From the NCBI GenBank assembly GCA_021776655.1, contig JAJFFK010000024.1, positions 1-41,737 of the forward strand: a stretch of 41,737 nucleotides of DNA. The letters are read 5' to 3'. A model generated the notes under the pieces. It did no database searches, was not told the origin of the DNA, and was given only the letters and a program-made list of their open reading frames with translations. Below, in pieces: positions 8,492-16,101 of this stretch. The position numbers and the translations under genes are program-made. Each line of letters begins with the position of its first letter. The first letter of the stretch is position 1. This DNA is from Henriciella sp. Lineage in GTDB: Bacteria > Pseudomonadota > Alphaproteobacteria > Caulobacterales > Hyphomonadaceae.

Positions 8492-9388
8492 ATGACCACA
8501 CTTGCATTCATTGGGCTTGGCAATATGGGCGGTGGCATGGCCGCCAATCAAGCCGCTGCGGGCCGCATTGTTCGAGCCTTTGATCTGTCGGCGCAGGCCT
8601 TGCAAAAAGCAGAGGCTGCTGGCTGCACGCCATGTGCCTCTGCGGCGGAAGCGGTGAGCGGAGCTGACGCGGTGATCACCATGCTACCGGCTGGCAAACA
8701 TGTGCGCGGTGTCTATGCAGCCGACATTCTACCGAACGCCAAGGAAGGCGCACTTTTGGTTGATTGCTCAACGATTGACGTGGACAGCGCGCGCGCTGTG
8801 GCGGCTTTGAGTAGCGACGCCGGGAAGGGGTTTCGCCCCGCCGATGCGCCTGTTTCGGGTGGGACCGCCGCTGCAGATGCGGGTACATTGGCCTTCATGG
8901 TCGGCTGTGAAGAGGCCGACTTCGCGCCGGTCCAGAGATTGCTGGAACCAATGAGCCGCGTGACCCTACAAGCCGGTAGCAGCGGTGCCGGGCAGGCGGC
9001 GAAGATTTGCAATAACATGCTGCTCGGTATTTCGATGATCGGTACTTGCGAAGCCTTTGCGCTGGCCGAGAAACTCGGCCTAGATGCGCAGCGTTTCTAC
9101 GATATTTCCTCTCAATCATCAGGTCAGAACTGGTCGATGACGGCCTATTGCCCGGTCGAAGGTGTCGGCCCGCAATCGCCCGCCGACCGGGCCTATGAAG
9201 GCGGCTTTGCCACCGCTATGATGCTGAAGGATTTACGCCTGGCCAAACAGGCGGCGATCTCAAGCGGCGGCGTCACCCCGCTCGGCGGCCACGCTGAAGC
9301 GCTTTACGCCATGCTCAGCGAACAAGGCCTGGGCGACAAGGATTTCTCCAGTGTGATTGAACTTCTCAAACGCGGCACGGTGACATGA
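8492..9388 (+). CDS. mmsB: 3-hydroxyisobutyrate dehydrogenase
   Basis: A 298-aa beta-hydroxyacid dehydrogenase that oxidises 3-hydroxyisobutyrate to methylmalonate semialdehyde in valine breakdown. The NAD site FIGLGNMGGGMA, substrate block DAPVSGGTAAADAGTLAFMVG, catalytic-Lys region GAGQAAKICNNMLLGISMIGT and the QNWSMTAYCPVEGVGP stretch match MmsB closely. The ATG at 8492 is preceded by a GGGCGGAG site. It lies 78 bp after the aminotransferase on the same strand. Other valine-degradation genes are not adjacent, so the substrate is assigned by motif only. Confidence 0.93.
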   Translation: MTTLAFIGLGNMGGGMAANQAAAGRIVRAFDLSAQALQKAEAAGCTPCASAAEAVSGADAVITMLPAGKHVRGVYAADILPNAKEGALLVDCSTIDVDSARAVAALSSDAGKGFRPADAPVSGGTAAADAGTLAFMVGCEEADFAPVQRLLEPMSRVTLQAGSSGAGQAAKICNNMLLGISMIGTCEAFALAEKLGLDAQRFYDISSQSSGQNWSMTAYCPVEGVGPQSPADRAYEGGFATAMMLKDLRLAKQAAISSGGVTPLGGHAEALYAMLSEQGLGDKDFSSVIELLKRGTVT

Positions 9389-9489
9389 CAAGCCTGTCAT
9401 TCATGCCGTATCAACTTTGGACCTTTAGTCTCGATAATTAATCAGGCTGGCCTTGGACCTGCCGTAATTATCGGAGAAGTCTCAGCGCC

Positions 9490-10212
9490 ATGAGCGTGCT
9501 AATTGCCCTTGCATTTCCGATGGCGACGGGCGCTGGCCCGATGGATGCGGCTTTGCGCGCAACCGAAGCGCCGGAGGCTTTGCGGGCTGCGTTCACAGTT
9601 GAAATGACGAGCGCCAAAGGTCGGCGCATCCTGAAATTTGATCCACGCCTCCCGCCCGACCAAAGATGGGGTTTGGTCTACGCAACCGGAGAGGATAGTG
9701 CGTTAGACGACGCAGCGGCGGCGTGGGGTGCAGAAGCTGCGCCAGATGGCCGTCTATTCCCGGACGATTTGCGCGCCAGCCTTGGGCAAATCGTTGAAGT
9801 TGAGGACCTTGGTGGCGGCTGGCGTCTGGCCTTCGAGCATGCGCCCTCCGCCAATGACACGGCCCTGGACATCTGGGCCAGTCAACGCTTGAAAGCTGAG
9901 GCGTGGCTGGAGCCGGTCGAGGGGCGTTTCCTGCGCATCGACTACCATTTGCCCCGCCCCGTACGCGGGCCCAAAGGTGGCCGCCTGACCCGGTTTCACC
10001 AATCTTATTTGTTTGAGACAGAGCCGGAATGGGGTCTGACCTATATCTCTCAGTTCAAGCTCGAGTTCGAAGCCAAGGCGCCGTTCAAGACTATCCGTCA
10101 AAGCTACGCCGCTGTGATCACCGAAGCGACATTCTTCTTTGCCAGCAGTATGGCCGAAACCCAGTTCGTATCTGCCCAACGGATTGAAGAAAAGAAACTC
10201 GCTGAGCGCTAA
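9490..10212 (+). CDS. Conserved hypothetical exported protein
   Basis: A 240-aa protein not recognised by family. The first 15 or so residues are hydrophobic and end in small residues, consistent with a signal peptide. The rest is beta-rich, with aromatic strands such as WGLTYISQFKLEFEAKAPFKTIRQSY, which looks like a periplasmic beta-sandwich or lipid-binding fold; this is a guess. A GGAGAAG ribosome site precedes the ATG. Its stop overlaps the stop of the convergent DUF2147 gene by two bases, so the two ends are fixed tightly together. Confidence 0.75.
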   Translation: MSVLIALAFPMATGAGPMDAALRATEAPEALRAAFTVEMTSAKGRRILKFDPRLPPDQRWGLVYATGEDSALDDAAAAWGAEAAPDGRLFPDDLRASLGQIVEVEDLGGGWRLAFEHAPSANDTALDIWASQRLKAEAWLEPVEGRFLRIDYHLPRPVRGPKGGRLTRFHQSYLFETEPEWGLTYISQFKLEFEAKAPFKTIRQSYAAVITEATFFFASSMAETQFVSAQRIEEKKLAER

Positions 10213-10649
10213 TCGGCGGCTGAAACCGTCATGGCGGACACTTCGGTCCAGACCTGTGTCTGGCAGATCGGGCCGATACAGCCTTTGACCTGCAGCGTGC
10301 CATTGTCACGACGCTTCAGGCGCGAGGCGTAACTCTTGTCAGCTTCTGGGTCATAAATCGTTCCGCCGCGCCAATCACGCCGCTTTTTGTCAAAGCCTTG
10401 CAACATGAGCAGGCCGAGAACTGGATCACCGGTTTTGGTCAGCGCGGTTTCAGGCGTCAGGCCGGGCTGCATTGAGGCCGGATCAATCCATGAAACGCGC
10501 CCACATGGTGTGCCGTCACCGCAGTCGGAAATGGTTATGTGGGAGGTCTTTTCCGGGGTCTCAAACGTGCCGAACACCGCATGAGTGTCGGCGTGAGCAG
10601 CGCCAGTGAACAGTATTGAAAGAGCGGCAAGTGCGATAACAGACTTCAT
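10209..10649 (-). CDS. DUF2147 family periplasmic protein
   Basis: A 146-aa exported protein. Residues 1-20 form a clear signal peptide (MKSVIALAALSILFTGAAHA). The mature part matches DUF2147: a beta-strand with paired cysteines (DCGDGTPCGRVSWI), GFDKKRRDWRGGTIYDPEADKSY and KVKGC-like LQVKGCIGPICQTQVW. The family is common in Proteobacteria and of unknown function. An AGAGGAGT site supports the ATG at 10649. Confidence 0.9.
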   Translation of the reverse strand: MKSVIALAALSILFTGAAHADTHAVFGTFETPEKTSHITISDCGDGTPCGRVSWIDPASMQPGLTPETALTKTGDPVLGLLMLQGFDKKRRDWRGGTIYDPEADKSYASRLKRRDNGTLQVKGCIGPICQTQVWTEVSAMTVSAAD

Positions 10650-10789
10650 TATGGACTCCTCTGGGAGGGTGGATACAGTCACAGTAACAATCACCAACAG
10701 AGCTGGGATTGCAAGTGTGCTCACAGAGTTTTGTGTAGATTTTGCATTTGACTGTTTTCGATTGGGTCGCGTTCAGGTAAGTTTCACTG

Positions 10790-11200
10790 ATGACGATTCA
10801 CATGCTGAAACTCTGCGTCGGTGTTGACGAAGTTGCTGACATTGCGGCTTGGCAGGCGCGCACGATGCGCGATCATCCGGCACCATTTCATCATACGAGA
10901 ATGGTGCCCAAGCGCGCCGCTGAACTGGTTGATGGCGGGTCGATCTATTGGGTTGTCAAAGGCGTCATACAGGCTCGCCAGCGCATCGTGGCGGTGAATG
11001 AATTTGTCGATCGCAGCGAACGCAAAGCCTGTGAACTGGTATTCGATCCAGAGCTGGTATTGGTGGATCCGACCCCAAAACGCGCATTTCAGGGCTGGCG
11101 CTATTTGCAGCTTGGTGATGCGCCGATTGATTTGACCTCAAGCCAGGTCGATGCACCGCAAGCCCTGATGGCTGATCTTAAAGACGCGATGGTTTGGTAA
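10790..11200 (+). CDS. DUF1489 family protein
   Basis: A 136-aa cytoplasmic protein of an alphaproteobacterial family of unknown function. It begins MTIHMLKLCVGVDEV, then HTRMVPKRAAELVDGGSIYWVVKGV, RQRIVAV and DPTPKRAFQGWRYL, all hallmark segments of DUF1489. It is short of nothing, starts after a CAGGTAAG site and stands alone between two minus-strand genes. Confidence 0.93.
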   Translation: MTIHMLKLCVGVDEVADIAAWQARTMRDHPAPFHHTRMVPKRAAELVDGGSIYWVVKGVIQARQRIVAVNEFVDRSERKACELVFDPELVLVDPTPKRAFQGWRYLQLGDAPIDLTSSQVDAPQALMADLKDAMVW

Positions 11201-11207
11201 GCATCGG

Positions 11208-11681
11208 TTAAGTACCAAAGCAGGATTCGCGCTGATCACGACGGGCAGGTGCGGGCCGAAGCGGGCGCTGGCGTGTTGCATTGGCAACCTGTTCAGCGTC
11301 CGCAAACATGAACGCCAATTGTTGCAACGCCCGGCGGGTTTTGAGCGTATCCTTGCTCACGTCGAGTGTTTTGAGTTGGGCCGCGCCAATGGTCGCCATG
11401 CTGTGATAGATGCAGCCGAGTCCGGCGGCGCTACCATGCCCCTCTGTCCAGACCCCAAGGTGTGAGGCTGTGGTTGTGAACCGTCCAACTTCAATCAAGT
11501 ATGGCAAGTCGATCTCTGGCGCTCGGCCGGTATCAATTGCATCGATCATATCAGTCGTTTCAGCCAGAAGGTTAGCCGCTTTTCCAGCCCATTGGCGGGC
11601 CAGTTCGGGGTTGGCGTGCGCTGAAAGGGGCACTGAGACGGGTAGGGCAAGGACAAGCAAGGCAAGACATAAGCGTTTCAT
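11208..11681 (-). CDS. Hypothetical exported protein
   Basis: A 157-aa protein with a textbook signal peptide (MKRLCLALLVLALPVSVPLSAHA) and an alpha-helical mature part. Family not recognised. The C-terminus is Arg-rich (RPAPARRDQ). The ATG at 11681 follows a GGAG-containing site and directly begins the signal peptide; the frame is open further upstream, but that part overlaps the His-leader promoter region. It converges on the DUF1489 gene with a 7-bp gap. Confidence 0.7.
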   Translation of the reverse strand: MKRLCLALLVLALPVSVPLSAHANPELARQWAGKAANLLAETTDMIDAIDTGRAPEIDLPYLIEVGRFTTTASHLGVWTEGHGSAAGLGCIYHSMATIGAAQLKTLDVSKDTLKTRRALQQLAFMFADAEQVANATRQRPLRPAPARRDQRESCFGT

Positions 11682-11790
11682 CGTGACACGGCTCCGAATG
11701 ATATGCGCAGCAAGCAGCAAATGGCGTACCAGCTGACAATTCTGCGCGTCTCCGTCTCGTCGGTGCCAGACAACTGACAGCCTGCGCGCG

Positions 11791-11819
11791 TTGACAATTT
11801 CTCTATAAACGCCTATCGC
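11791..11819 (+). promoter_or_regulatory. Promoter of the histidine operon
   Basis: TTGACA (11791-11796) and TATCGC (11814-11819) are separated by exactly 17 bp. The predicted start point is 11826-11827, which is the first base of the leader-peptide ATG, so the leader would be translated from the very 5' end of the mRNA. Confidence 0.6.
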
Positions 11820-11826
11820 GCGCCAC

Positions 11827-11862
11827 ATGAGAACGCTGCATCATCTTCATCAACAGACCTGA
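11827..11862 (+). CDS. Histidine leader peptide
   Basis: An 11-codon frame encoding MRTLHHLHQQT, with three His codons in four positions (11839-11850). It lies in the 5' region of the hisS-hisZ-hisG operon, directly behind a good promoter, and is followed by competing hairpins. This is the layout of a ribosome-stalling attenuator leader: low His-tRNA charging stalls the ribosome at the His codons. It has no Shine-Dalgarno, in keeping with the leaderless start predicted from the promoter. The His run and promoter position are seen; regulation is inference. Confidence 0.72.
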   Translation: MRTLHHLHQQT

Positions 11863-11935
11863 CGCGCCCTCTTGAGGCGCGAATGATCTCGGTGCGCCTT
11901 CAAGTTTTCAGTCCAAAGCCTGACTTGGCTTTTTC
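11863..11935 (+). promoter_or_regulatory. Candidate his transcription attenuator
   Basis: Right after the leader stop, CGCGCC (11863-11868) can pair with GGCGCG (11876-11881), a 1:2 hairpin. Alternatively CTTGAGGCGC (11871-11880) pairs with GCGCCTTCAAG (11894-11904, one bulge), a 2:3 antiterminator. The terminator is AAAGCC-TGACTT-GGCTTT (11915-11932) followed by T residues; an overlapping pairing of CAAGTTTTCAG with CTGACTTG would compete with 2:3. The pairings were found by eye; energies were not calculated. Confidence 0.6.
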
Positions 11936-12095
11936 ACGAAAATCCCAAATGCCCACCGATCCGACCCTATGCCGGGTTGTCTATTCGTAGGACGATCGGT
12001 TTTGAGCACGTCAAACCCAGTCCCGGCTGCCACACTTCACACTTATAGAGGCTTCGTTTATGCGAAGCTTTAAGAGACATAAAAGGCTGACACTC

Positions 12096-13580
12096 ATGAG
12101 CAAGAAAGCTCCAAAATCGCCAAAGCCAATTGACATGGCGCGCAAACCGCGTGGCTTACCGGACAAGCGTGAAGGCCTGATCCATGCTGAGCAGGCGATG
12201 ATCGAACGGGTGACTGCGGTCTATCGGTGTTGGGGCTTTGAGGGCCTGGACACTGGCGCGGTTGAATTTGCCGACGCGCTTGGCAAGTTTCTACCCGATG
12301 ATGACCGTCCAAATGCGGGTGTGTTTGCGTTACAGGATGACGACGAGCAATGGCTAAGCCTGCGCTACGATCTGACCGCGCCGCTCGCGCGCTTTGCAGC
12401 AGAGAATTGGCAGACCTTGCCCAAGCCGTTCCGCCGTTACGCTGCGGGCCCGGTTTGGCGCAATGAAAAGCCAGGCCCGGGTCGGTTTCGTGAGTTCCTG
12501 CAATGTGACGCCGATACGGTTGGCGCGGGCGGCGCACATGTAGATGCCGAAATGATCGCCATGGCCGCCGAAGCGATGCGCGCTGCGGGGGCGGGGGACG
12601 GCGAGTTTACGGTGCGCGTCAACACAAGACGGCTGCTCAATGCGGTCCTCGAAGGCATTGGCGCAACTGGCGAAACCGCGCGGCTGACCATTTTGCGAGC
12701 GCTGGATAAGCTCGACAAGTTTGGCCCATCTGGTGTGGCCGATCTGCTCGGCGCTGGGCGTATGGACGCATCTGGCGACTTCACCAAAGGCGCTGGGTTG
12801 AGCATAGATGGCGTCAAGCGGGTGCTGGCCTTTGCCGAGGCTGGACGCGCGACGCGCGGCGAAACACTTGAGGCGCTCGGCACTGTCGTTGGCACGGGCG
12901 AAGAGGCGAGCGCTGGTCTGGCCGAGCTGGACGCGATTACGCGAGCGTTAGAGGCGTTTGGCGCACCTGAAACCGACATTGTGTTCGATCCCTCGATCGT
13001 GCGCGGGCTGGACTATTATACCGGCCCGGTGTTTGAGGCTGTGCTGCTCAAGCAGACCGTTGATGACCAGGGCGGCGTCGTGCAGATCGGATCGGTTGGC
13101 GGCGGCGGGCGCTATGATGACCTTGTCGCGCGCTTTACCGGCGAGAAAGTCCCTGCAACTGGGTTTTCGGTCGGGATTAGTCGTCTGGCGGCGGCCTTTG
13201 CCATGGCTGGGACTATCGGCGCGTTGAACGGCCCGGTCGTGGTGCTGAACATGGACCGTGATGATCCGAGTGAAGCGCTGAGACTGGCAACTGAGCTGCG
13301 CAATGCCGGTATTCGCGCCGAGGCCTATATGGGGTCTTCAGGTATGCGGCCGCAGATGAAATACGCTGACAGACGCGGTGCGCCCGCCGTGGTGATGGCG
13401 GGGAGTGACGAGCTGGCCAAAGGTGTAGTCACGATCAAGGATCTGAAAGTTGGCGCCGCCAAAGCGGCAGCGATCAGCTCTAATCAGGAATATCGCGAGG
13501 CGCGGCCGGGTCAGTTCGAGGCGCCGCGCGCAGACCTTGTGGCGCGTGTTCGGGCCATTGTGGAGGCCGAAGATGAGTGA
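12096..13580 (+). CDS. hisS: Histidine--tRNA ligase
   Basis: A 494-aa class II aminoacyl-tRNA synthetase that charges tRNA-His in the cytoplasm. Seen are RYDLTAPLAR (90-99), the motif 2 region with PGPGRFREFLQCDAD, the histidine-binding FDPSIVRGLDYYTGPVFE, and motif 3 SVGGGGRYDDLV, with a C-terminal anticodon-binding domain (VVVLNMD to IKDLKVG). It is the first structural gene of hisS-hisZ-hisG and overlaps hisZ by 8 bp. The ATG at 12096 has an AAAGG site; an ATG at 12060 would add 12 basic residues. About 230 bp of untranslated leader separate the His leader peptide from it. Confidence 0.96.
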   Translation: MSKKAPKSPKPIDMARKPRGLPDKREGLIHAEQAMIERVTAVYRCWGFEGLDTGAVEFADALGKFLPDDDRPNAGVFALQDDDEQWLSLRYDLTAPLARFAAENWQTLPKPFRRYAAGPVWRNEKPGPGRFREFLQCDADTVGAGGAHVDAEMIAMAAEAMRAAGAGDGEFTVRVNTRRLLNAVLEGIGATGETARLTILRALDKLDKFGPSGVADLLGAGRMDASGDFTKGAGLSIDGVKRVLAFAEAGRATRGETLEALGTVVGTGEEASAGLAELDAITRALEAFGAPETDIVFDPSIVRGLDYYTGPVFEAVLLKQTVDDQGGVVQIGSVGGGGRYDDLVARFTGEKVPATGFSVGISRLAAAFAMAGTIGALNGPVVVLNMDRDDPSEALRLATELRNAGIRAEAYMGSSGMRPQMKYADRRGAPAVVMAGSDELAKGVVTIKDLKVGAAKAAAISSNQEYREARPGQFEAPRADLVARVRAIVEAEDE

Positions 13581-14682
13581 TTTATTTGCTGGACTCGGCG
13601 GACGCTTTGTCGAGCCGCGCATCGTCATAGAGGCGGCACTGCCACTGGAGCTTTCGGGCGAGGCGGTTCGTGGGCGGATTTGCGTGTTTACCGACGAAGA
13701 GGGCCGCGAATGGGCGCTGCGCCCGGATCTGACACTGCCAGTTGCGGTTGATGAAGTCGCGCGCCGACGCGGCGGGGCCAGCGGCGAGCAGATCGTACGC
13801 TACGCGGCGCCTGTGTTTCGCTTACCAGCCCTGCCCGGCGAGCCAGTTGAATTTTGCCAAGCCGGGTTTGAGCGCTTTGGCGGGGCGAGCACACCGGAGA
13901 CCGACGCGGAAGTTTTCGCCGCCGTGGTTCAGGCCTGCGCTGAGGCAGGTGTGTCCGAGGGCGCAGTTAGGATCGGGGATCTATCCGTCTTCTCTGGCTT
14001 CGTTGACGCCATGAACTTGCCGCCTGAAATCGCGTCGGGTTTGAAGCGTGCCTTTCGCCAGGAGGGCGGGGTGCGGGCATTCCTGAATGGCGCACGAAGT
14101 GGGGCCGCAGCCGGATTGGCCAAGCGGATGCAGGGCATGGACCGCGCCGAAATAGAGGCCTTTGTCGGTGACATTTTCGCGCTAACCGGTATTCGCCCCG
14201 TCGGTGAACGCTCAAGCGAAGAAATCGTCGAACGCCTGTACCAACGTGCGCACGCGGGTGAGATGACGGCACTGCCTGACGACGCCAAAGTGCTGCTCGA
14301 TGCACTACTCGCGGTGGATGTTCCTGCTGGCGATGCTGTCGGCGCGCTAAATGCAATTGCGGCTGGCGCAGGTTTGTCCAAAGTTCAGCCTGTGCTTGAT
14401 GCATTATCTACCCGGATCACGGCGATGCAAAAAAGTGCGCCAGACCTGATGGCGGCGGCAACTTTTGCAACTCGGTTCGGACGCCGCTTCACTTATTATG
14501 ATGGTTTCGTATTTGAGATTGCCGCCGACAAAGACGCCAGTGCAGATGGGCGGCCCTTTGCGGCTGGTGGCCGCTATGATCGATTACTGTTCAACCTGTC
14601 GGGCGGTGATGTTGAGGCGTCGGCGATTGGGGCAATGATTGTTCCTCACCGTCTGAAACCAGGATCAGGAGGCCGCGCATGA
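13573..14682 (+). CDS. hisZ: ATP phosphoribosyltransferase regulatory subunit HisZ
   Basis: A 369-aa HisS-like protein that lacks aminoacylation activity and acts as the regulatory subunit of short-form HisG. It keeps the synthetase-like fold: RPDLTLPVA, a degenerate motif 2 (EFCQAGFERFG), YYDGFVFEI and AAGGRYDRL. It has no anticodon-binding domain. The ATG at 13573 follows TGGAGGCCGAAG inside the hisS end, and its TGA overlaps the hisG ATG, so translation of the three genes is coupled. Confidence 0.94.
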   Translation: MSDLFAGLGGRFVEPRIVIEAALPLELSGEAVRGRICVFTDEEGREWALRPDLTLPVAVDEVARRRGGASGEQIVRYAAPVFRLPALPGEPVEFCQAGFERFGGASTPETDAEVFAAVVQACAEAGVSEGAVRIGDLSVFSGFVDAMNLPPEIASGLKRAFRQEGGVRAFLNGARSGAAAGLAKRMQGMDRAEIEAFVGDIFALTGIRPVGERSSEEIVERLYQRAHAGEMTALPDDAKVLLDALLAVDVPAGDAVGALNAIAAGAGLSKVQPVLDALSTRITAMQKSAPDLMAAATFATRFGRRFTYYDGFVFEIAADKDASADGRPFAAGGRYDRLLFNLSGGDVEASAIGAMIVPHRLKPGSGGRA

Positions 14683-15623
14683 CCCGGTTGTCAATTGCCA
14701 TACCCTCAAAGGGGCGACTCAAGGAAAAGACGGAGGACTGGCTCGCGGCCAGCGGCTTCAGATTACGCCAGGCTGGCGGTGGACGCGGCTATAGCGCCGA
14801 GCTCTCTGGCCTACCGAGCGCAGATATTTTGCTCCTGTCAGCGGGCGAAATTGCCCAAGGCCTGATCTCTGGCGCTCTACATGCCGGGGTCACAGGTCAG
14901 GATTTGCTGCACGAAGCCTCAGGCGATGTGGCGCGCGACATTAAAACGATACGCCAGCTAAACTTTGGCGGCGCTGATGTAATCGTTGCGGTGCCAGCGT
15001 CTTGGCTCGATGTTGATACAATGGCGGATCTCGAAGCGGCCGGCGCACTGTTTCGCGCCCGGCATGGCCGGCGGATGCGGGTGGCGACCAAATATATGCG
15101 CCTGACCCGCCGGTTCTTTGCCGAACAGTCGGTCGGCGAGTACCGCCTCGTCGAAAGCGCCGGAGCAACCGAGGCGGCGCCTGCTTCTGGCAGCGCTGAG
15201 CTGATTGTCGACATCACTTCGACCGGGGCGACGCTGAAAGCAAATGGTCTGAAAATCCTCTCTGATGGTGTCATTCTAAAAAGCCGGGCGGCGCTGACCG
15301 TGTCTAAACAAGCGGCGTGGGATGATGATGTATTCGCCACACTGCGCACCTTGCTTGATGGGACGGAGGCAAGCTTGGCGGCTGCCGCGACAAGGCGATT
15401 AGAGACCGCGCTGCCAATCCCGGGTGAGCTTGCAGAAACGTTCAACCTGCAAGTCTTGCAATCAGGAAGCGCCCTCTGCCCAGTGGCGGATGCAGCCTTG
15501 GTTGCGCGCAAGCTTGCGGCTTCTGGTTTGGGATCTGTTGCAATTACAACAGTCGATCATGTCTTTGCTGAAACCAATTCAGCGTTCGAAAACTTTGTTA
15601 AAGAGCTGTCACAAAGCGCTTGA
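14679..15623 (+). CDS. hisG: ATP phosphoribosyltransferase, catalytic subunit
   Basis: This enzyme performs the first committed step of histidine synthesis, joining ATP and PRPP. At 314 aa it keeps IAIPSKGRLKE, GVTGQDLL, RVATKYMRLTRRFF and the PRPP loop AELIVDITSTGATLKANGL. It is longer than the usual 200-230-aa short form because of an extra C-terminal stretch of roughly 90 residues; the presence of hisZ still places it in the HisZ-dependent group. Overlap with hisZ is ATGA. A strong terminator follows about 70 bp downstream. Confidence 0.95.
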   Translation: MTRLSIAIPSKGRLKEKTEDWLAASGFRLRQAGGGRGYSAELSGLPSADILLLSAGEIAQGLISGALHAGVTGQDLLHEASGDVARDIKTIRQLNFGGADVIVAVPASWLDVDTMADLEAAGALFRARHGRRMRVATKYMRLTRRFFAEQSVGEYRLVESAGATEAAPASGSAELIVDITSTGATLKANGLKILSDGVILKSRAALTVSKQAAWDDDVFATLRTLLDGTEASLAAAATRRLETALPIPGELAETFNLQVLQSGSALCPVADAALVARKLAASGLGSVAITTVDHVFAETNSAFENFVKELSQSA

Positions 15624-15691
15624 CAATAAGGCGAAATCTTGGCGATACAGACTATGCAAGTTTCTGGGAGGAAACGCTGCAGTCACTTTAT

Positions 15692-15726
15692 AGGGCGTGA
15701 TCGGTAACGGTCGCGCCCTTTTTTCT
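15692..15726 (+). terminator. Rho-independent terminator of the his operon
   Basis: A 9-bp stem, AGGGCGTGA (15692-15700) with TCGCGCCCT (15711-15719; one G-U pair), a 10-nt loop, then TTTTTTCTT. It lies about 70 bp after hisG on the same strand. Confidence 0.88.
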
Positions 15727-15760
15727 TGCCAGGCATTGTGATGGTGACCTCAAAGCCAGC

Positions 15761-15787
15761 AAAAAAACGGCCCCACTCAGGGGCCGC
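15761..15787 (-). terminator. Rho-independent terminator on the minus strand
   Basis: CGGCCCC (15768-15774), loop 15775-15779 and GGGGCCG (15780-15786) form a perfect 7-bp GC stem. Seven A residues (15761-15767) give seven U at the 3' end of a minus-strand transcript. It would end the candidate small RNA. Confidence 0.75.
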
Positions 15788-15865
15788 AGTCATTTCAGAG
15801 TGTTTTTTAGCGAGGCAACTTCTCAGGGAGAGGGGGAAATAGGGGAGTTACCGATCGCGTGTTAT
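15761..15865 (-). ncRNA. Candidate small RNA with C-rich anti-Shine-Dalgarno stretch
   Basis: On the minus strand a promoter-like pair leads to a predicted start near 15865. The transcript would run about 105 nt, carry a C-rich unpaired-looking stretch (CTCCCCTATTTCCCCCTCTC, complement of 15826-15845) and end in a strong terminator (stem CGGCCCC/GGGGCCG, seven T). No minus-strand gene lies upstream to need that terminator. C-rich loops that bind ribosome sites are typical of trans-acting sRNAs in Alphaproteobacteria. No Rfam family was recognised; the RNA is inferred from sequence alone. The rest of this 478-bp gap, apart from the his terminator and the half-sites upstream, shows nothing clear. 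Confidence 0.5.
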
Positions 15866-15871
15866 TGAAAA

Positions 15872-15899
15872 ACAATATTCTTTTATCGTTATTCGTCAA
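15872..15899 (-). promoter_or_regulatory. Candidate promoter of the minus-strand small RNA
   Basis: TTGACG (complement of 15894-15899) and TATTGT (complement of 15872-15877) are 16 bp apart in an AT-rich stretch, giving a start near 15865. Confidence 0.45.
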
Positions 15900-15906
15900 T
15901 AAGAAA

Positions 15907-15936
15907 ATTGCGTTTACGCAATCTATTTTCGCGTAA
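15907..15936. promoter_or_regulatory. Repeated TTACGC/GCGTAA half-sites, operator-like
   Basis: ATTGCGT-TT-ACGCAAT (15907-15922) is a perfect inverted repeat, and GCGTAA recurs at 15931-15936, making three related half-sites. They sit just upstream of the -35 of the minus-strand candidate sRNA and about 165 bp before argD. A regulator may act on either. Identity unknown. Confidence 0.4.
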
Positions 15937-16101
15937 TAGGGGGCTGAGCCTGTTGCTGTTCGTACGAGTATGCAAATTCAGCGCGGTCGCCAGAGGTTCG
16001 AACTGCGCAGAAGCCACCTTGGTGAGTTGACTTTAAAGACAGCGCTGGCAAAGCGTTCGGGGTGGGCACATGCCCTTCAGTCAACCAATCAGGAGCTTAC
16101 C

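Noticed and set aside
15985-16015. GGTTCGAACTGC, which resembles a tRNA T-loop
   Set aside because: No acceptor, anticodon or D-arm can be placed around it.
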